From Sitta carolinensis (lineage: Eukaryota; Chordata; Aves; Passeriformes; Sittidae), in contig CM063292.1 in the NCBI GenBank assembly GCA_032173965.1, positions 946,501-1,010,500 on the forward strand: 64,000 nt of DNA. Reading direction: 5' to 3'. A model generated the notes under the pieces. It had not been told where the DNA came from and made no database searches. It worked only from the letters and a program-made list of their open reading frames with translations. This document shows positions 62,478 through 64,000 of the stretch, in pieces (the first letter of the stretch is position 1; every line of letters starts with the position of its first letter). Position numbers and translations under genes: made by a program.

Positions 62478-63851
62478 TCAAGTGCCAAATTTCTTCTGTT
62501 GGACAGGCAGAGGCAGCTGGGTTTTGAAGTCCATGATGGGTCGTTCCACCACAACCAGGCAGTTCTCGTCCAGCAGATCCATGAAGAGTAGTGGCTGAAA
62601 GGGAGGAGAGGGGACTCATGGAATCAGGGAATGGTTTGGGGTGGACACCTTCCACTGTCCCAGGTTCCTCCAAGCCCTGTCCAACCTGGCCTTGGACACT
62701 GCCAGGGATCCAGGGGCAGCCACAGCTTTGCTGGGCACCTGTGCCAGGGCCTGCCCACCCTTATAGGGAAAAATTCCTTCCCAATATCCTATCTATCCCT
62801 GCCCGCTGGCAGTGGGAAGCGATTCTCTGTGCCCTGTCCATACCTTTGCTCAAAGCCCCTCTCCAGAGCCTGAGCACCTCCCTGACCCTGCTCCCCGACA
62901 CCATCACTCACCTGGAACTTCTTGCAGATCTTGAAGGCGTGCAGCTGCCGCTTCCTGGCCGTCTCTGGGAGCTGTTTCAGGGTGCTCTGGTTCATCAGGA
63001 GGGCGCTGTCGTCGGGCAGGGGCTGTGGGAGCAGGCACAGCCAGGGTCAGCGCTCCCCCAGGAGCACACCCCGCACCCCCAGCCCCGCTGCAGCTCACCA
63101 GGGACTTGTCGAGGACGCAGAGCAGGTAGGTGTCGTGGAGCAGGATGTGTGCAGGGTTCTTGGGGTTGAAGGTGATGTGTGTGATGGGCGAGTCCCGCTC
63201 CAGCCAGGCGCGGTGCAGCCCCCGGCTCTGCACGGCGCGGCTCCAGCTCGTGTACTGCTTCTCGGGGATGCTGAACTCCAGCAGCTGGGCGGGACAGCAG
63301 GGACACGGGGGGCCTCAGGGGCGTCTGCTCCCGGCAGCACCCCCACGCCAGCACCTCCAGCCAGCCCCCTGAGCCACGCCAAAGGCAGGGGGACAGGCAC
63401 AGGGAAGGGAGCAGGGCCAGCAGAGCTCCACCAGGAGAGCTCAGCTCCTACCTGCTGGTCCGAGTAGGCGATGACAAGGTTGTTGGTGCTGGGGTGGATG
63501 GCGAGGGCCGATACGGCGCAGCTGTAGGTGGGCACCATGCAGTGGTGCTGCAGGAGGGGACAGTGCACTGAGGGGACCCACCAGGGCCACTGCTGACACC
63601 TCTGCCACACCCCCAGCCTGCCCTGGGACTGCCTCTGACCCCCTTTCCCACACGCCCACCCCAGCCCTGCTCTGGGGATGCAGTGATGGCTCCCAGGCCA
63701 TCCCACGTCCTCTGAAGCCAGGGGTGGGTCACTCCCAGGCCCACCTTGAAGCATTTCAGGTTGTAGATGTGGATGGCCCAGTCGCCGCTGACAGCCGCCA
63801 GCCAGTGCCCGTCCACGCTCGGCGCCAGCAGGTAAACGGCCTCGGAGCAGC
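62478..63851 (-). CDS. UTP4: UTP4 (cirhin) small-subunit processome protein, C-terminal part
   Basis: Nucleolar WD40 protein of the t-UTP subcomplex, needed for 18S pre-rRNA transcription and processing. Only the last five exons are inside the window: 63851–63745, 63547–63452, 63284–63099, 63022–62912, 62594–62478. They join in frame to about 204 residues. Recognisable stretches are APSVDGHWLAAVSGDWAIHI (a WD-type blade), CAVSALAIHPSTNNLVIAYS, LLEFSIPEKQYTSWSR, ITHITFNPKNPAHILLHDTY, LKQLPETARKRQLHAF and the C-terminus PLLFMDLLDENCLVVVERP…QQKKFGT. The first listed exon begins in phase 1 and the previous exon lies beyond 64000. An antisense CR1 copy is in the last intron. Confidence 0.93.
62618..62830 (-). 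mobile_element. CR1 LINE 3'-end fragment in UTP4 last intron
   Basis: An antisense CR1 with 'gaatcagggaatggtttggg', 'gtggacaccttccactgtcc', 'ccaacctggccttggacact' and 'aattccttcccaatatccta'. It begins only about 24 bp upstream (in transcript sense) of the last UTP4 exon. Confidence 0.85.
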
Positions 63852-64000
63852 CTGCAGAGACCCTGGGGCTCACAGAGGTGCTGGGAGCCCCAAACCCCCG
63901 GAGACATGCTCCCCCCGATTGTCCACTGCCAGGCCATGAGGGCACAAACACTCCCAGGAGAGACCCACACATCGCTCAGGGCAGGAAAGGGGGACAGCCC

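Overview
This is vertebrate nuclear DNA and almost certainly avian. Coding exons are short and split by GT–AG introns, CpG-island promoters are present, and the window carries many 3'-end fragments of CR1 LINEs, the dominant bird repeat. I cannot name the species. Gene density and GC content rise sharply to the right of about 31 kb.

The window holds ten protein-coding genes in one conserved block, recognised from their translated exons. From left to right they are: NFAT5 (−, only coding exon 1, with about 15 kb of intron 1 to its left), CYB5B (−), TERF2 (+), TMED6 (+), NIP7 (−), COG8 (+), PDF (+), VPS4A (−), SNTB2 (−) and the 3' part of UTP4 (−). Order and all ten orientations match what I know of human 16q22.1, read in reverse. 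I could join exons with conserved phase for nine of the genes. In COG8 the exon 1 donor needs explaining, and in SNTB2 one base is missing in exon 6.

Region by region: 1–15.2 kb is NFAT5 intron 1 with about nine CR1 fragments. 14.6–16.1 kb is the NFAT5 CpG island. 16.1–20.2 kb is intergenic, with two AT-richer stretches that look like candidate enhancers. 20.2–31.4 kb is CYB5B, with a long 3'UTR and two micro-exons. 31.4–35.1 kb is the divergent CYB5B/TERF2 interval, with an NF-Y box cluster, a GC-rich minisatellite and a tandem array resembling ZNF143/THAP11 sites. 35.1–43.2 kb holds TERF2 and TMED6. 43.4–50.3 kb holds NIP7 and COG8, which share a bidirectional promoter, and PDF, which starts 126 bp after the COG8 stop with no poly(A) signal between. 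50–61.8 kb holds VPS4A and SNTB2, with a TG-rich repeat between them. 62.4–64 kb is the end of UTP4.

The genes are mostly housekeeping: telomere protection (TERF2), ribosome biogenesis (NIP7, UTP4), vesicle traffic (TMED6, COG8, VPS4A), mitochondria (CYB5B, PDF), cytoskeletal scaffolding (SNTB2) and the osmotic-stress response (NFAT5). Nothing resembles an operon-like new system. The most notable items are a TERF2 protein with no N-terminal basic domain and a 13-residue repeat in its hinge, the ZNF143-like array upstream of it, a NIP7 intron built almost wholly of minisatellite, and possible reading-frame lesions in COG8 and SNTB2.
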